From Streptomyces sp. NBC_00287 (lineage in GTDB: Bacteria > Actinomycetota > Actinomycetes > Streptomycetales > Streptomycetaceae): a DNA stretch of 64,000 nt. Where the stretch lies: positions 6,076,001 to 6,140,000 of the forward strand of contig NZ_CP108053.1 in the NCBI RefSeq assembly GCF_036173105.1. Direction: 5' to 3'. The position numbers and the translations under genes were made by a program. Positions 25,289-33,362 of the stretch are shown piece after piece. How positions within the stretch are numbered: position 1 is the stretch's first letter; every line of letters starts with the position of its first letter. The notes under the pieces are model-generated. The model was not told the origin of the DNA and made no database searches. It was given only the letters and a program-made list of their open reading frames with translations.

Positions 25289-26515
25289 ATGACGGACACC
25301 GCGGCCGAGGGCCGCCCCCGTATCGAGCCGTCGACCCGCGTCCTGCTGCACGACCTCGCGGTGCGGCGTGACCGGGACGAGTGGATCGTGGGCCGCATGG
25401 CCACCCGTACCTTCGTCGCCCTGCCGGCGGCCGGGGCACGCGCGGTGGAACTCCTGGGCGAGGGGCTGAGCGTGGCCCGCACGGCGCGGCGGCTGCGCGA
25501 CGAGACCGGCGAGGAGTTCGAGATCACGGACTTCGTCAGGGACCTGGCCGCGCTCGGGTTCGTGGCGCGGATCGGCGACTGCCCGGTTCCGGACGCCGAA
25601 CCGCCGCGCGCGACACTCCCTCGGCTGCGCCCCCACCATGTCCGCCTCGCCCTGCATCCGGCGCTGCCCGTGTTCGTCGGAGTGCTGCTCGCGGCCGCCG
25701 TAGTCGTCCTGTTCCGCCGTCCCGATCTGCTCCCCGGCTATCGCGACCTGCTGTGGAGCCCGCACGGCAGCGTGGTGCTGCTCTCCGGGGCGGCCGCCGG
25801 GTGGACGCTGCTGCTGGCCCATGAGCTGGCCCACCTCGTCACCGCCCGCGCCGCGGGTGTGCCGGGGAAGGTGCGGCTGGGCACCCGGCTCCAGTTCCTC
25901 GTCATGCAGACCGACATCAGCGGCATCGAACTCGCGCCGCGCCGCCACCGGCTGACGGCTTATCTGTCCGGCATCGCACTCAACCTGACCGTGGCATCGG
26001 TCCTGATCCTGGTCCTGGCGCTGACGGACACCGGAACGACGACCCACGACCTCCTGGCCGCGGCCGTGCTGCTGGCCCTGCTGCCGCTGCCCTTCCAGTG
26101 CATGGTGTTCACCAGGACCGATCTGTACTTCGTCCTCGAGGACCTCACCGGCTGCCGGAACCTGTACGGCGACGGTCTGGCCTACGCGCGGTACGCGTTC
26201 CGGCGAGCAGTGCGCCCGCGCAGCTTCGGCGTCGCGGACCCGAGCACTCGTCTGCCCCCGCACGAGCGCCGGGCCGTACGCCTCTACAGCCTCGTCCTCG
26301 TGGTGGGTACGGCGGCCTGTCTGACGTTCATGGCCGCCGTCACCCTCCCCGTCGACATCGCCCTGCTGGTCCGCGCGGTCCGGGGCCTCGGTCCGGAACA
26401 CGGCCTCGCGGGCAACGCCGACTCGGCCGCGGTGCTGATCGTGCTCGGCGGAGTCAACGTCCTGTGGTTGCTCACCTGGTGGCGCAACCGCCGTTCACGC
26501 AGGTCCGCGGTGTAG
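25289..26515 (+). CDS. RRE-fused M50 membrane metalloprotease
   Basis: A 408-residue protein. Residues 10-97 are a PqqD-like domain (RIEPSTRVLLHDLAVRRD, AVELLGEGLSVARTARRL, FVRDLAALGFVARIG). From about residue 120 there are six or so transmembrane segments, with the zinc-protease motif HELAH (H178-E179, H182) at the end of a helix and a later acidic motif TDLYFVLEDL. This is the layout of YydH-like peptide proteases in which a site-2-type protease is tethered to a precursor-binding domain. Likely role: intramembrane or export-coupled cleavage of the modified peptide. Its last 21 bases overlap the convergent SWIM gene. Confidence 0.87.
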   Translation: MTDTAAEGRPRIEPSTRVLLHDLAVRRDRDEWIVGRMATRTFVALPAAGARAVELLGEGLSVARTARRLRDETGEEFEITDFVRDLAALGFVARIGDCPVPDAEPPRATLPRLRPHHVRLALHPALPVFVGVLLAAAVVVLFRRPDLLPGYRDLLWSPHGSVVLLSGAAAGWTLLLAHELAHLVTARAAGVPGKVRLGTRLQFLVMQTDISGIELAPRRHRLTAYLSGIALNLTVASVLILVLALTDTGTTTHDLLAAAVLLALLPLPFQCMVFTRTDLYFVLEDLTGCRNLYGDGLAYARYAFRRAVRPRSFGVADPSTRLPPHERRAVRLYSLVLVVGTAACLTFMAAVTLPVDIALLVRAVRGLGPEHGLAGNADSAAVLIVLGGVNVLWLLTWWRNRRSRRSAV

Positions 26516-28543
26516 CTCCAAGCTCGTCGTCAGGTGGATCCGGGCATCCACCCAGGCCGGGACGGCCACCGTCGCGCTGTCCCGGGCCAGTTGTGCGGTC
26601 AGGGTGTCGAGCAGACCGGCGGCGGTGTGCAGGCCGGTGCGGCGCAGGGCGGTCGCGCTGTCGGTCAGGTGGGTGCGGGTGGGGCCGGGCAGGTTGCGCA
26701 GGCCGTGGTGGGACGCCTCGGCGAGGGCTCGCAGGGCTGTTTCCAGGGTCGTGGTGATCGGGTCGGTCTCGCGTCGGGGGGCCGTGGTGAGGGCCGTGTC
26801 GCCGTCGCCGGGTGCGAGATCGGGGACGACCAGGCCCGTGGAGGTCAGTACGGCCAGTGGGTCCAGGACGGTACGGCCGTGGTCGCGGGTGAGCATGCCG
26901 CTCACGGCTGTGACGCTGCCGTCGGCGAGCGCGGCGGCCAGTGCGTCCAGGCCCGCCGGGCAGAGCGGGTTGTAGTCGGCGCGGATCAGGAACTCGTTGC
27001 CCGCCGGGTCGTGGGCCAGGGCTTCCAGGCGCTGCGCCGCGGGGTCGTAGCCGACCGGCTCCACGGACGCGGTCTCCACCACGCGGACCGACTCGGCTTC
27101 CACGCGCGGGCGGATCAGGCGCGGCGGCTGTTCCGTCGTCGCGCCGAGGTGGGCGGCGGTGTCCTTGAGCAGCAGCGGCTCGGGCAGGTCGTGCCAGGCC
27201 GTGCCCAGCGGGGTGATGCTCGTGGCGGCGATACGGCCCCGGGAGATGGTCACCGTACGGTCGGCCGCGCGGGCCGTGTGTTCGCTGACGACGTTCGCGG
27301 TGGCCAGCGCGTGCAGCGGGGTGCCGAGCAGGCGGCGGTTGGAGAGGTCGTGGCCGGTGGGGGACTGGTCCTCCGGCAGGTCCCAGCGCTTGCGCAGCAC
27401 CAGCGCCAGACCCGCGTCCGCGTGCGCGAAGTAGATCTCGGCCGTGCGGTCCCGTTCGGTTCCACCGATCCGGCATCCGAGCGCCACGAGGCGGACCCGC
27501 CGCAACGGTGTCTCCGGCGCCTCCTTGGTGCCCAGCACGCCGACCGGGTCGAGGACGGCGGCGCGCTGTCGGGCGTGGAGCTCGGCCAGGAGGTGGGCGA
27601 CACGCTCCGGGTCGTAACGTCCGGCACGCGCGGCGTACGCGGCGAGCTGTTCCACGAGCTCGGCCACCGCACCGGCCGGCCAGTGCGCGGAAGCGGCGGT
27701 CAGCGCCACCCGGGCCCGGGCGAGGGCCCCACCGAACACGGGGCCCGCCTGCGGTACGCCGTCCAGGAGGAGGTCGTCGGCGAGGGCGAGCGCGGTGCGG
27801 AGGGCTTCTTCGTCGGGGTGGGCGGTGGGGGTGCGGGCGCCGACGGATACTTGGGTTGTGTGTTGGGGGGTGGGGGCGGGGGTACGTCCGCTGGGACCGG
27901 CCTCTGTTGGGGTATCAGCGGTCGTCGTACCTCCGTCGAGACCGGCCCCCGTCGCCCCCTCCGCGTCCGCCGCCCGGAATGCCCACACCGCCAGCGTCAC
28001 GACCTCGGCGCGCAGGTCGCCGGAGGCGTCGGTGAGGGCGTAGCCCAGTTCGTGGGGGACCGGGAAACGGACGGTGCAGGTGGGGAGTTCGACGCGGGGG
28101 GCCGGGTCGTCGGGGGTGGGGCGGTGCAGGCGGGCGGTGTAGCCGCGGCCCATGGCGCGGCGGGCTGCGGCCAGGGCCGGGCGGCCCAGCGCCGCCGCCA
28201 GTGCGTCGTCGTCGAACTCGCCGGGGGACCAGTCCACGAACGCGGACCGGTCGGCGTCGGTGTCCGCGTCCGCGCCGCGTTGGTACGCCAGCACCAGGCC
28301 GATGCGGTGGCGGCACACACCGGGCGCCCCGCAGCCGCACTCCGCCGCGTCCAGGCCGAGGCCCGGTGGGAGGGCGGTGGCGGTTCCGTCCGGGAAGCGT
28401 CCGCGTACGGTGCCGTCGCCGTCGACGGTCACTTCCGCGCCCGAGCCCGCCGCCAGGTCCTTCTCGGCACGCTTGACGAGACCGCGGTTGGCGAGGGAGA
28501 TGAGCGTCTCGGGGGTGAGGGCGAGGAGGTCGACGCGGGTCAT
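26495..28543 (-). CDS. SWIM zinc-finger protein of the MoxR-VWA system
   Basis: A 682-residue protein with one clear domain, a SWIM zinc finger C69-x-C71-x5-C77-x-H79 (ECGCGAPGVCRHR), near the N-terminus; SWIM domains bind DNA or protein. The rest has no recognised fold; a Pro/Thr-rich linker lies near residues 200-240. It is the last gene of a tightly packed operon: its ATG abuts the VWA gene's stop with no gap. A SWIM protein in this setting corresponds to YehQ of E. coli. Confidence 0.85.
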   Translation of the reverse strand: MTRVDLLALTPETLISLANRGLVKRAEKDLAAGSGAEVTVDGDGTVRGRFPDGTATALPPGLGLDAAECGCGAPGVCRHRIGLVLAYQRGADADTDADRSAFVDWSPGEFDDDALAAALGRPALAAARRAMGRGYTARLHRPTPDDPAPRVELPTCTVRFPVPHELGYALTDASGDLRAEVVTLAVWAFRAADAEGATGAGLDGGTTTADTPTEAGPSGRTPAPTPQHTTQVSVGARTPTAHPDEEALRTALALADDLLLDGVPQAGPVFGGALARARVALTAASAHWPAGAVAELVEQLAAYAARAGRYDPERVAHLLAELHARQRAAVLDPVGVLGTKEAPETPLRRVRLVALGCRIGGTERDRTAEIYFAHADAGLALVLRKRWDLPEDQSPTGHDLSNRRLLGTPLHALATANVVSEHTARAADRTVTISRGRIAATSITPLGTAWHDLPEPLLLKDTAAHLGATTEQPPRLIRPRVEAESVRVVETASVEPVGYDPAAQRLEALAHDPAGNEFLIRADYNPLCPAGLDALAAALADGSVTAVSGMLTRDHGRTVLDPLAVLTSTGLVVPDLAPGDGDTALTTAPRRETDPITTTLETALRALAEASHHGLRNLPGPTRTHLTDSATALRRTGLHTAAGLLDTLTAQLARDSATVAVPAWVDARIHLTTSLELHRGPA

Positions 28544-29719
28544 CTATCGGCCCACCTTCTCCGCGACGAACTCCGCGAGCCGTCCCGGTGTCATCGCGCC
28601 CACCGGAGCGCCGGCCTCCGCCAGACGGGCGGCCAGGGAGCGGTCGTAGACGGGATCGGCGGCCTCGTCGAGGGCGGCGAGGCAGAGCACCGTGGTGCCC
28701 TGCTCGACCAGTCCCCGGACGGTACGGACCAGGCGGTACGGGTCGCCTCCCTCGTAGAAGTCCGAGATGAGGGCGACGATCGCGCGCCGCGGGTTGTCGA
28801 CCAGTCCGGCGCCGTAGTCCACGGCCCGCGCGATGTCGGTACCGCCGCCGAGCTGCACCCCCATCAACAGCTCGACCGGATCGGACACTTCGGAGGTGAG
28901 GTCCACGACCTCGGTGTCGAAGGCGACCAGGTGAGTCTTCAGCCCTGGCAGGTTCCACAGACAGGCCGCAGTGACCGCCGAGTGGATCACGGAACCGGCC
29001 ATCGAGCCCGACTGGTCGACCAGCAGCACGAGTTGCCACTGTTCCAGGTGGCGGCGGGTGCGCGCGTGGAAGTGCGGGCGCTGGATGAGGATGCGGCGTT
29101 CCTCGGGCTGGTAGTGGGCGAGGTTGGCGCGGATGGTGGTGCGGAAGTCGAAGTCGCGGGCCAGGGGCAGCCGGCTCGGGCGGCGGGAGCGGGAGCCGGT
29201 GAAGGCCTGGCGGACCTCCGGGCGCAGCCGCTCCATCAGATCCCGTACGACGGCCTCGACGATACGGCGTGCGGCGGCGAGGACTTGAGGGTTCATGAGG
29301 TGCTTGGTGCGAAGTACCGCACGCAGCATCGTCTGGCTGGGCTCGACGCGGGCGAGGACGTCGGGGTCGGTGACGATCTCCTGGATGCCGTAACTCTCGA
29401 CGGCGTCCCGCTCCAGCCGCTCCACCGTCTCCTTCGGAAACAGCCGGTGGATGTCGTCGAGCCAGTCCACGGCGGTGAGCTGGGAGGGCCCGCTGCCACC
29501 TTCCCGCGATCCGGAAGGCCGCCGCACACCGCGCCGGCGCAGGTCCTCGTCGCGGCCGTAGAGCCAGTCGAGTGCCGTGTCGCGGGCGGCGGTGGAGCCT
29601 TGGAGGGGGCCGGTGCAGCGCTCGGCGGGGGCACCGAGGATGAGGCGCCAGCGTTCCAGCGCGGGGTCGGGGGTGGTCATGGCGTGGTCCTCGGGCCGTG
29701 AACGTTCAGGGGCGGTCAT
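28544..29719 (-). CDS. VWA (MIDAS) domain protein of the MoxR-VWA system
   Basis: A 391-residue protein with a C-terminal von Willebrand A domain: MIDAS DQSGSMAGS at 225-233, threonine in GGGTDIARAV and the acidic ISDFYEGGD. The N-terminal half is helical, with no membrane segment. VWA proteins act as metal-dependent adaptors for MoxR-type AAA+ ATPases. The ATG at 29719 overlaps the DUF5682 stop (ATGA); a second good start at 29680 has the same Shine-Dalgarno context. Corresponds in type and size to E. coli YehP. Confidence 0.88.
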   Translation of the reverse strand: MTAPERSRPEDHAMTTPDPALERWRLILGAPAERCTGPLQGSTAARDTALDWLYGRDEDLRRRGVRRPSGSREGGSGPSQLTAVDWLDDIHRLFPKETVERLERDAVESYGIQEIVTDPDVLARVEPSQTMLRAVLRTKHLMNPQVLAAARRIVEAVVRDLMERLRPEVRQAFTGSRSRRPSRLPLARDFDFRTTIRANLAHYQPEERRILIQRPHFHARTRRHLEQWQLVLLVDQSGSMAGSVIHSAVTAACLWNLPGLKTHLVAFDTEVVDLTSEVSDPVELLMGVQLGGGTDIARAVDYGAGLVDNPRRAIVALISDFYEGGDPYRLVRTVRGLVEQGTTVLCLAALDEAADPVYDRSLAARLAEAGAPVGAMTPGRLAEFVAEKVGR

Positions 29720-32271
29720 GGCGTCGTCCTCAGGCCGTGGCGGGTGAGCAGTCTGGCCACGTTCTCCTCCAGGGCCCTGGCGCGGGCCAGTTGCAGCGGA
29801 TCCGCCGTCGTCCGCAGCAACGCACGGGCCGAGCCGCGCTTACCGCGCCGCTCCAATAGCCGCTCGGCGATGCGCTCCCGCTCGCGGGGCGGAAAGAAGG
29901 CGAAGGCCTGGCGCAGCGCGGGCAGACCGGTGAGGAAGTCGTCTTCGGGCATGGCCGCGACGATGTCGTCCAGCACGTCGACCAGCGACTCTTCCCCACC
30001 GGTGACCACCTCCCGAGCCACGGCGAACAGCCCGGCGAGCCAGTCACCGAGGGTGTCGGGGGCGAGGGTTTTTACGGCTGTTGCGGGGTCGTCGGGGGCA
30101 GGTGTGTGCGCGGCGGTGTCGGTCGGGGTTTCGGGGGCCGCGAGTGTGTGTACGGCGTCGTCGGCCGGGTCGTCCGAAGCTGCCGACGCCAATGTGTGTA
30201 CGGCGTCGTCGGCCGGCGCATCCGAAGCCGCCGACGCGAGTGTCCGTACCGCCGTAGCCGAGCTCCCGGCCCCGCCCAGCGTCCTGCGCAGCCCAAACGC
30301 GGCGCCCCTCAAGTCCGCCGGGGCCAGGGCGTCCCCGGCGATGCGGCCGGCGGCCTCCGCGGCGGCTTCTCTCGTGAGTGGCAGGAGTTCGGGGGCGTGC
30401 AGCAGCGCGTCCCGTACGGCCGCCAGTGCGCGCAGGCGCCCGAGGTCCACCCCGTCGCCGCCGTGCAGCCCCTCCGCCAGCCAGAACACCCGCTCGACGG
30501 CGCCCGCGACGACACCGCCCAGCAGTCTGCCGCGAGCCACGCCGAACACTCGGTCGTGGCGCCACAGCCCGAGTGCCGTGGCCAACACCTCGCCGAGCGG
30601 ACCCAGTTCCCGGACCTGACCCACCTGCGCCGCGAGCCTGTCCAGCAGCTCCGCGCAGAGCGCCCCGACTCCGCACAGCACCGCGTCGAACAGCAGCCCG
30701 GCGAGCGGCCCGGCGTCCGTGCCCGCGGCCTGGGCGCGCTCGGCGAGCAGCACCGAGGCCGCCTCGTCCAGCCGCGCCCCGTACGCGCCCGCCTCGATCA
30801 GCGCGGCCTCACGACCCCCCGCCGGTCCCGGCTCCCAACGCTCGGTGAACACCGGATCGGCACCGTCGGCCGGGCCCGAGACACGGGTGAAGCCGGGGAT
30901 GCCGAGCACCCGCAGGCGGTGCAGGACCCGGCTGCGGGTCAGACCGGACGGGTCGGTGAGGTCGAGGGTGACGGGGCGGTCCGCGTCCGCCAGTCCCAGG
31001 CGGGCCAGCTGCTCGGTCACATCGTGCACCAGCGGGGGCAGCGGGGTGTCCGGGTGCAGTCGGCCCTCGGTGTCGCCGGTGCAGGCGGCGACCATCTCCG
31101 CCACCACCGGATGGGTGCCCGCGTGCAACGTGCCCCGGGTGGTCCACGGCAGCGGACCGTCCAGGTCGTCGGCGATCAGCGCGCCGGCGAGTCCGTCGAG
31201 GACATCGACCCTGGTCTCGTACGGGTGCCCGCGCAGCAGGGCCAGACCCTGGGCCAGACCACGCGCGGCGATCAGGTCGGCCGTGGACACCGGGATTCTG
31301 CGACTGCGCAACCGCTCGGCGACGCCACGCAGCAGCCCCTGCGCCGCCGCCCCCGGTCCGTCCTCCCACAGCCGCTGGTAGTAGCCGGGCGAGGGCATGC
31401 CCGACTGATACCCACCGAAGGCATCCAACTGCCGAAAGGAGTACGGCACCAGAAAACTCCCCCCGAGCGCACCATCGGGCGGCCGCGGAACCTCCGGCCA
31501 GCCGCCCTCCGCCTGGTCCTCCCGGTCCTCCCCGTATGCCAACGCCCGCAGCGCCGGTCGATGGAAACCGCCGGTCACCACCAAAACCGGCCGCCCGTCC
31601 GAGTCAGCCACGGCCGCCCGCACCCAGGACGCCATGTACTCCTCGCGTGCCCGGTCGCCGACGTCCGGCTCGGCGTCGCCGCGGACCAGGTCGAAGTAGG
31701 TGTCCAGGCGGGCCTGGAGGGCGTCGGCGTCGTCCCGGTCGTCCGTGACCTCGAACAGGCGGTCCCACAGCGCGTCCACCGAGTCCACCGAGAAGTGCGC
31801 GCACAGCCGCCCGGTCGCCTCCGCGTATCGCGTCTCGGCATCGGCATAGCGGTTGGCGGCGCCCTCGGCGCGTTCGGTGAACGCCGGATGCCAGGCCGGC
31901 AGATCGATGAACCGCACCTCCGCTCCCGCGGCCCGCCCCTCCCGCAGCGCGATCCACTCCGGGGAGTAGTCGCACAGCGGCGCCCAGGAGGTCGCGACCC
32001 TCGACTCGTCCCGGTAGTGACTGAACACGGCGACCGGCAACCGGTGTCCGAGCAACAACTCGTCCAGCCGCCCGTTCATATCCGCCGGCCCCTCCACCAG
32101 GACGTACGCCGGACGCAGCGTCGCAATCGCCCGCGCGACGAGCCGGGCACAGGCGGGGGAGTGGTGGCGCACGCCGAGAAAGACAGCGGGACCGCCGGAC
32201 GCGGACGGCATGACACCACCGGCCTCCGATGTGCTCGCCGAGTTCCCCCCGGCCCCCAACGCGCTGCCCAT
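29716..32271 (-). CDS. DUF5682 protein of the MoxR-VWA system
   Basis: An 851-residue soluble protein. Conserved N-terminal block FLGVRHHSPACARLVARAI, followed by YVLVEGPADMN and VTGGFHRPAL; these His- and acid-rich motifs suggest a metal-dependent active site, but I cannot assign a reaction. Around residues 665-720 lies a low-complexity segment with a 16-residue repeat (TLASAASDAPADDAVH type). TGATG overlap with the MoxR gene supports 32271 as start; ATG at 32211 (MPSASGG) is an alternative with a better protein boundary. Counterpart of E. coli YehM by gene order. Confidence 0.83.
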   Translation of the reverse strand: MGSALGAGGNSASTSEAGGVMPSASGGPAVFLGVRHHSPACARLVARAIATLRPAYVLVEGPADMNGRLDELLLGHRLPVAVFSHYRDESRVATSWAPLCDYSPEWIALREGRAAGAEVRFIDLPAWHPAFTERAEGAANRYADAETRYAEATGRLCAHFSVDSVDALWDRLFEVTDDRDDADALQARLDTYFDLVRGDAEPDVGDRAREEYMASWVRAAVADSDGRPVLVVTGGFHRPALRALAYGEDREDQAEGGWPEVPRPPDGALGGSFLVPYSFRQLDAFGGYQSGMPSPGYYQRLWEDGPGAAAQGLLRGVAERLRSRRIPVSTADLIAARGLAQGLALLRGHPYETRVDVLDGLAGALIADDLDGPLPWTTRGTLHAGTHPVVAEMVAACTGDTEGRLHPDTPLPPLVHDVTEQLARLGLADADRPVTLDLTDPSGLTRSRVLHRLRVLGIPGFTRVSGPADGADPVFTERWEPGPAGGREAALIEAGAYGARLDEAASVLLAERAQAAGTDAGPLAGLLFDAVLCGVGALCAELLDRLAAQVGQVRELGPLGEVLATALGLWRHDRVFGVARGRLLGGVVAGAVERVFWLAEGLHGGDGVDLGRLRALAAVRDALLHAPELLPLTREAAAEAAGRIAGDALAPADLRGAAFGLRRTLGGAGSSATAVRTLASAASDAPADDAVHTLASAASDDPADDAVHTLAAPETPTDTAAHTPAPDDPATAVKTLAPDTLGDWLAGLFAVAREVVTGGEESLVDVLDDIVAAMPEDDFLTGLPALRQAFAFFPPRERERIAERLLERRGKRGSARALLRTTADPLQLARARALEENVARLLTRHGLRTTP
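30147..30250. repeat. 48-bp in-frame tandem repeat inside the DUF5682 gene
   Basis: The sequence around TACGGCGTCGTCGGCC recurs with a 48-base period (starts 30151 and 30199), encoding 16-residue units of the type VHTLASAASD-PADDA, with a partial third unit. It marks a flexible inter-domain linker. Confidence 0.75.
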
Positions 32272-33362
32272 CAGTCCACCAACAGATGCCGAGCATCATG
32301 CAGCGCCCGCCACTGTCCGCCCCCGCGGCGCGGCACCTCCTGCTCCAAGAAGCGGCGCAGTCTCGCCAGATCCTCGGGGCTGTCCTTCGCCGCCGTACCC
32401 GCGAGGCTCGCCACCACGTCGGCCGCCGTGCCGGACTCGCCGCGCAGGAACCAGCCGCGCACCCCGACCGCGTGCGCGACGGACACGGCCTCCGCGGTGC
32501 TCATCACCGTCGACATCCGCTCGCCGCGATCGGCGGAACCGCGCAGCTCACGGAAGGTTCCCACCAGGACCTCCAGCACGTCCCGGCGCGGCGGAGCCGT
32601 GACCCCCGACTGCGCCAGAAGCGCTGTCGCCTCGGCCTCGACCAGGGCCAGTTCGGTGTCGAAGTCGGCGATGGGGAAGACCGTCTCGAAGTTGAAGCGG
32701 CGCTTGAGCGCGGCGCTCATCTCGTTGACGCCCCGGTCGCGGGTGTTGGCGGTGGCGATGACATTGAAGCCCTGGCGGGCGAAGACCATGCCCTGCGGCC
32801 CGTCCAGCTCCGGGACGGCGATGACCCGGTCGGAGAGCAGCGAAAGCAGACAGTCCTGCACCTCCAGCGGACAGCGGGTGATCTCCTCGAACCGCACGAT
32901 CCGGCCCTCCGCCATGCCGCGCAACATGGGCGCCGGGACGAGGGAGCGGGTCGAGGGGCCCTCCGAGACCAGCAGAGCGTAGTTCCAGGAGTACTTGATC
33001 TGATCCTCGGTGGTCGCGGCGCCGCCCTGCACGGTGAGCGCGGAGTCCCCGCTGACCGCCGCCGCGATCAGCTCGGACAGCAGCGACTTCGCCGTGCCCG
33101 GTTCTCCTACGAGCATCAGGCCCCGGTTGGTGGCCAGCGTCACCAGGGCCCGCTCCACCAGGGAGACATTGCCGACGAACTTCCGGCTGATACCGGCCTG
33201 TTCGTCACCGACCACGAACCGGCGGGCGGCGCGCAGACTGAGCTGCCAGCCGGGCGGACGGGGGTCGTCGTCGGCGGCGCGCAGGGCGGCGAGCTCGTCG
33301 GCGTAGCGGACCTCGGCGGGCGGGCGCTGGAGCTGCTCCTCGTGTTCCCTGGTGATGCTCAC
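32271..33362 (-). CDS. MoxR-type AAA+ ATPase
   Basis: A 363-residue AAA+ ATPase: Walker A GEPGTAKS at 86-93, Walker B-like RIVRFEE at 154-160, sensor VIATANTRD, and arginine-rich LKRRFNFE. The MoxR clade works with VWA partners as a chaperone or remodelling machine. GTG at 33362 overlaps the WGR gene stop by four bases (GTGA). E. coli YehL has almost the same length. An in-frame extension to 33482 lies inside the upstream gene and is not a real start. Confidence 0.92.
   Translation of the reverse strand: MSITREHEEQLQRPPAEVRYADELAALRAADDDPRPPGWQLSLRAARRFVVGDEQAGISRKFVGNVSLVERALVTLATNRGLMLVGEPGTAKSLLSELIAAAVSGDSALTVQGGAATTEDQIKYSWNYALLVSEGPSTRSLVPAPMLRGMAEGRIVRFEEITRCPLEVQDCLLSLLSDRVIAVPELDGPQGMVFARQGFNVIATANTRDRGVNEMSAALKRRFNFETVFPIADFDTELALVEAEATALLAQSGVTAPPRRDVLEVLVGTFRELRGSADRGERMSTVMSTAEAVSVAHAVGVRGWFLRGESGTAADVVASLAGTAAKDSPEDLARLRRFLEQEVPRRGGGQWRALHDARHLLVD

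Noticed and set aside
26534..29701. Plus-strand frame of more than 1000 codons opposite the SWIM and VWA genes
   Set aside because: Low-complexity Gly/Arg/Gln content, no motif, and both real genes are on the other strand with coupled starts and stops.
30106..32982. Long plus-strand frame of about 960 codons opposite the DUF5682 and MoxR genes
   Set aside because: Composition is Arg/Gly/Gln/Val noise typical of antisense frames in GC-rich DNA; the opposite strand encodes recognisable proteins.
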